Source of the DNA: an uncultured Paracoccus sp.
Lineage (GTDB): Bacteria; Pseudomonadota; Alphaproteobacteria; Rhodobacterales; Rhodobacteraceae
Direction of reading: 5' to 3'
DNA: 8,097 nt
NCBI GenBank assembly: GCA_934533075.1
Contig: CAKTBJ010000058.1
Location: 1 to 8,097 of the forward strand
Of the stretch, positions 6,302 through 8,097 are shown in pieces (positions within the stretch are counted from its first letter, which is position 1; each line of letters starts with the position of its first letter). The notes under the pieces were generated by a model. The model ran no database searches. It was given only the letters and a program-made list of their open reading frames with translations, and had not been told where the DNA came from. The position numbers and the translations under genes were made by a program.

Positions 6302-7075
6302 TCATTGATCGCCGCCATGCAGCGCATTGGTCATCCAGTCAGCGAAGGCCTGCAATCGCCCCGAGAAACACGCGGGGTCCGCGTCAGGCTCGCGGGCCTG
6401 CCTCAGGAAAAAATGGAGTTCCTGGCCCTGCACCGGGAAAAGGGACCGAAATCTGACGACATGTTCCTCAAGCGTGTGGGGCCAGTCCGTATCCGCCTCG
6501 CCCCGCAGCATGTTCGTCGAGCGGATCAGCTTGCGTGACGCCTCCCTCACGAGGCGGCGGGCGGCCGATGCCGAGGGAGCAGCCGCCAAGGCGTTCCGAT
6601 ACCCCTGCAAGACATGTCCGAAATCCCCGTTCACCGCGCGGGCAAGCGTCCTGGAGGGACGGAACAACGGGATACCTTGCGTCAGGTCACTGCCCAGAAT
6701 GCAGCGGCAATGATGCCTCAGCCAATATCGCCACGCCATGCCCGATTCCGCCGACAGAATGTCTTCCAGCGAACCGATGTCGAAATCGACCTTGCTGACG
6801 ACGGGATGGCCGGCCTCGATCGTCCGCCGGATTCCCTCGATGAGGTGGCTGTCCTGTTCGGCAGGGGGGCGGCACAGGACCAGCGACAGGTCGAGATCGG
6901 AGCGTGTCGGGACCGCACGGCCGGCCGCGACACTGCCGTAGACATAAACGCTGTGGAGCAGGCGGCCCGCATGCGGGGACAGGCGGGAGCGAACCTCATC
7001 CAGCAAGGGGCGGAAATCGTCCTGAAAGGGACGCTTCCCCACCACTTCGATCATTCCGTTCCGGTCGACGCTCAT
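6302..7075 (-). CDS. Nucleotidyltransferase-fold protein (AadA/minimal-NTase like)
   Basis: A 257-residue predicted cytoplasmic enzyme. Residues 42-63 carry the polymerase-beta-type motif with G47-S48, an 11-residue gap, then D60-L-D62. A candidate third metal-binding Asp lies in SKVDFDIG (D97 or D99). The active site thus looks complete. The C-terminal half (about 145-255) is alpha-helical with QGYRNALAAAPSASAARRL and TDWPHTLEEHV segments, comparable in layout to the helical C-domain of aminoglycoside nucleotidyltransferases or to a fused HEPN-like partner. The family could adenylylate a small molecule, a protein or a tRNA; the substrate cannot be read here. The start is taken as 7075; ATG 7054 (MIEVVGKR) is an alternative. 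No antitoxin-like partner is adjacent, and the gene stands alone between glpK and the DUF1489 gene. Confidence 0.85.
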   Translation of the reverse strand: MSVDRNGMIEVVGKRPFQDDFRPLLDEVRSRLSPHAGRLLHSVYVYGSVAAGRAVPTRSDLDLSLVLCRPPAEQDSHLIEGIRRTIEAGHPVVSKVDFDIGSLEDILSAESGMAWRYWLRHHCRCILGSDLTQGIPLFRPSRTLARAVNGDFGHVLQGYRNALAAAPSASAARRLVREASRKLIRSTNMLRGEADTDWPHTLEEHVVRFRSLFPVQGQELHFFLRQAREPDADPACFSGRLQAFADWMTNALHGGDQ

Positions 7076-7284
7076 CGGATATCTCGTGCTGCAATGCCTG
7101 TCCGGGTTGCATGGTGGTTTCCTGCCGATCACGGGGCATCCGTCGCGCCACGCATGCCAAGGTCCGCCTGCGATTCCGTTCCGGCCGGAAGGTGCTTGAT
7201 CCGCTATGGAATGGGAAGGCCGTGACTGGTCAATGGCAGGCCCGCATGGGCGCCGTTCACGCGCCGCCTTCGGGATGCCCGGTC

Positions 7285-7710
7285 CTAGCGCAGCCCCATC
7301 GCGGCCAGTTCGCGGGCGATGTCGGGGGGCAGGGTCGGTTCCAGCTCGCGGGCGCGGGGCAGGTCGTCGGGGGCTTCCTCGCCGGGCAGATAGCGCCAGC
7401 CCTGGAAGGCGCGGCGCGGGACCGGTTTCGTGCGCACCACCTCGCGGTCGAGGATCAGCGCGCAGCGACGGATGCCGTCGGCGCCGATGATCTCCTCCAG
7501 CCGCAGCAGCCGCTGGCGGGCCAGCAGCATCCCCTTGAAGACCCAGTAGAGCGAGCCGCCCGGCAGCAGCTCCGCCTCGCGCCTGGGCCACATGCGGGTG
7601 ATGTGGCGGGCGGGGGCCGTGGGACCGTAGCGGCCCAGCTGCCAGGCTTCGAGGCTGGCCGGATCGTCCTCGCCGACGCAGAGCTTGATGAGGTTGAGGG
7701 GGTGCTTCAT
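7285..7710 (-). CDS. DUF1489 family protein
   Basis: A 141-residue conserved alphaproteobacterial protein with no established function. I recognise the family from the order of its conserved blocks: LNLIKLCVG (residues 5-13), HITRMWPRREAELLPGGSLYWVFKG (36-60, the most typical segment), RQRLLRLEEI, DGIRRCALILD, and FQGWRYLPGEEAPDDLP (102-118). There is no signal peptide or membrane segment, so it is probably cytoplasmic. The start at 7710 gives the usual length; an upstream in-frame ATG at 7746 would add a Gly/Arg-rich stretch unlike the family. No convincing ribosome binding site is present. Confidence 0.9.
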   Translation of the reverse strand: MKHPLNLIKLCVGEDDPASLEAWQLGRYGPTAPARHITRMWPRREAELLPGGSLYWVFKGMLLARQRLLRLEEIIGADGIRRCALILDREVVRTKPVPRRAFQGWRYLPGEEAPDDLPRARELEPTLPPDIARELAAMGLR

Positions 7711-8097
7711 GGTCCCAGATATGCGGCCGCGGCCGGGCGGCTGCAAGGGGGCCGGGCGCGGGGGTTCGTCGCTGGCGGCGGGACGCCGACGAACTGCGCG
7801 GGAGAGGCAGGCGACGGGTGTGCCTTGGGGGCATCTCGCGCCACCCCCGGCCTTGCGGAGGGCAAGGGGACGCGGCGCCGCCCGGATGAACCTGTAGGGG
7901 AGACGGTCCCCCTGCGCCCCTGCGGGGCTTGGGTGCCCGGCGCTGCCGCCCGGCCTTGCGGCGGGCGGCGGGGCGTGCAGGCATTACGGCGGCGCTCGGG
8001 TGCAGGGCGCGTAGACACGCCGCGCGCGGCCTTGCCGGATGTTCCTGTCTCTCGTGCGTCTTGGCTATTCGAAGCGTGGTTGTCGCGGGGCGTTGGG
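7711..8097. other. 387 bp without a supported gene
   Basis: Very GC-rich DNA. The open frames here are unconvincing on both strands. It contains inverted repeats (gccgcccg 7945-7952 with cgggcggc 7962-7969; gcccc/ggggc near 7916-7927; a gggga/tcccc pair near 7898-7912) and three occurrences of cggccttgc (near 7849, 7951 and 8028). No T-tracts follow, so classical terminators are not supported. Confidence 0.5.
7718..7745 (-). promoter_or_regulatory. Possible promoter of the DUF1489 gene, giving a leaderless or near-leaderless transcript
   Basis: On the minus strand TTGCAG is followed by a 17-bp spacer and CATATC (7718-7723), which ends 7 nt before the ATG. Both boxes are weak (3/6). If used, transcription would begin at or next to the start codon, which would fit the lack of a ribosome binding site. 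Confidence 0.22.

Noticed and set aside
7200..7235. Promoter for the nucleotidyltransferase gene (TTGACC at 7228-7233 on the minus strand)
   Set aside because: The -35 match is good, but the sequence at -10 spacing (TCCATA) matches only two positions; not supported enough to annotate.
7076..7984. N-terminal extension of the nucleotidyltransferase frame by about 300 residues
   Set aside because: It runs antiparallel-free but out of frame through the DUF1489 gene, with no domain-like sequence; the true protein starts near 7075 or 7054.

Overview
The window looks like chromosomal DNA from a high-GC alphaproteobacterium, most likely of the Rhodobacterales (Paracoccus-like). The evidence is the strong G/C bias at third codon positions, the GlpK, RF3 and DUF1489 sequence types, and the tRNA-Gly(CCC) form. 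This placement comes from recognising proteins and was not checked by a search.

Layout from left to right. (1) Positions 1-2088 hold the 3' three-quarters of prfC (peptide chain release factor 3). A single foreign-looking gene follows whose ATG overlaps the prfC stop codon. It encodes a 238-residue protein with a NucS/DUF91-type PD-(D/E)xK nuclease domain and a helical N-terminus that resembles the core-binding domain of tyrosine recombinases. Immediately after it lies a second, diverged copy of the last 96 bp of prfC (87/96 identical), and then the prfC terminator. This is the structure expected if a small element inserted at the 3' end of prfC and supplied a replacement end for the gene. 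It is the most interesting part of the window. (2) Positions 2109-3220, minus strand, hold a two-gene unit: a TSUP (TauE/SafE) membrane permease followed by a RidA-family protein. (3) Positions 3370-4143 hold an array with a 263-bp period and 2.5 units. Its minus strand carries one apparently intact 57-residue small gene and two decayed or rearranged relatives. Two of the units share 180 bp without a difference. (4) Positions 4397-4470, minus strand, hold a tRNA-Gly with CCC anticodon, divergent from glpK (glycerol kinase, 4577-6061, plus). Promoter-like elements for both lie between them. (5) Positions 6302-7075, minus strand, hold a nucleotidyltransferase-fold protein of AadA/minimal-NTase type. 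(6) Positions 7285-7710, minus strand, hold a DUF1489 protein. The last 387 bases contain no gene I can support.

Most genes here are independent housekeeping or accessory units and do not form one pathway. The permease and RidA genes probably share a transcript. The nuclease gene depends on prfC for transcription and probably for translation. No integrase, transposase, CRISPR array or phage structural gene is visible, so the prfC insertion is either a minimal element mobilised by something elsewhere or uses its own nuclease.
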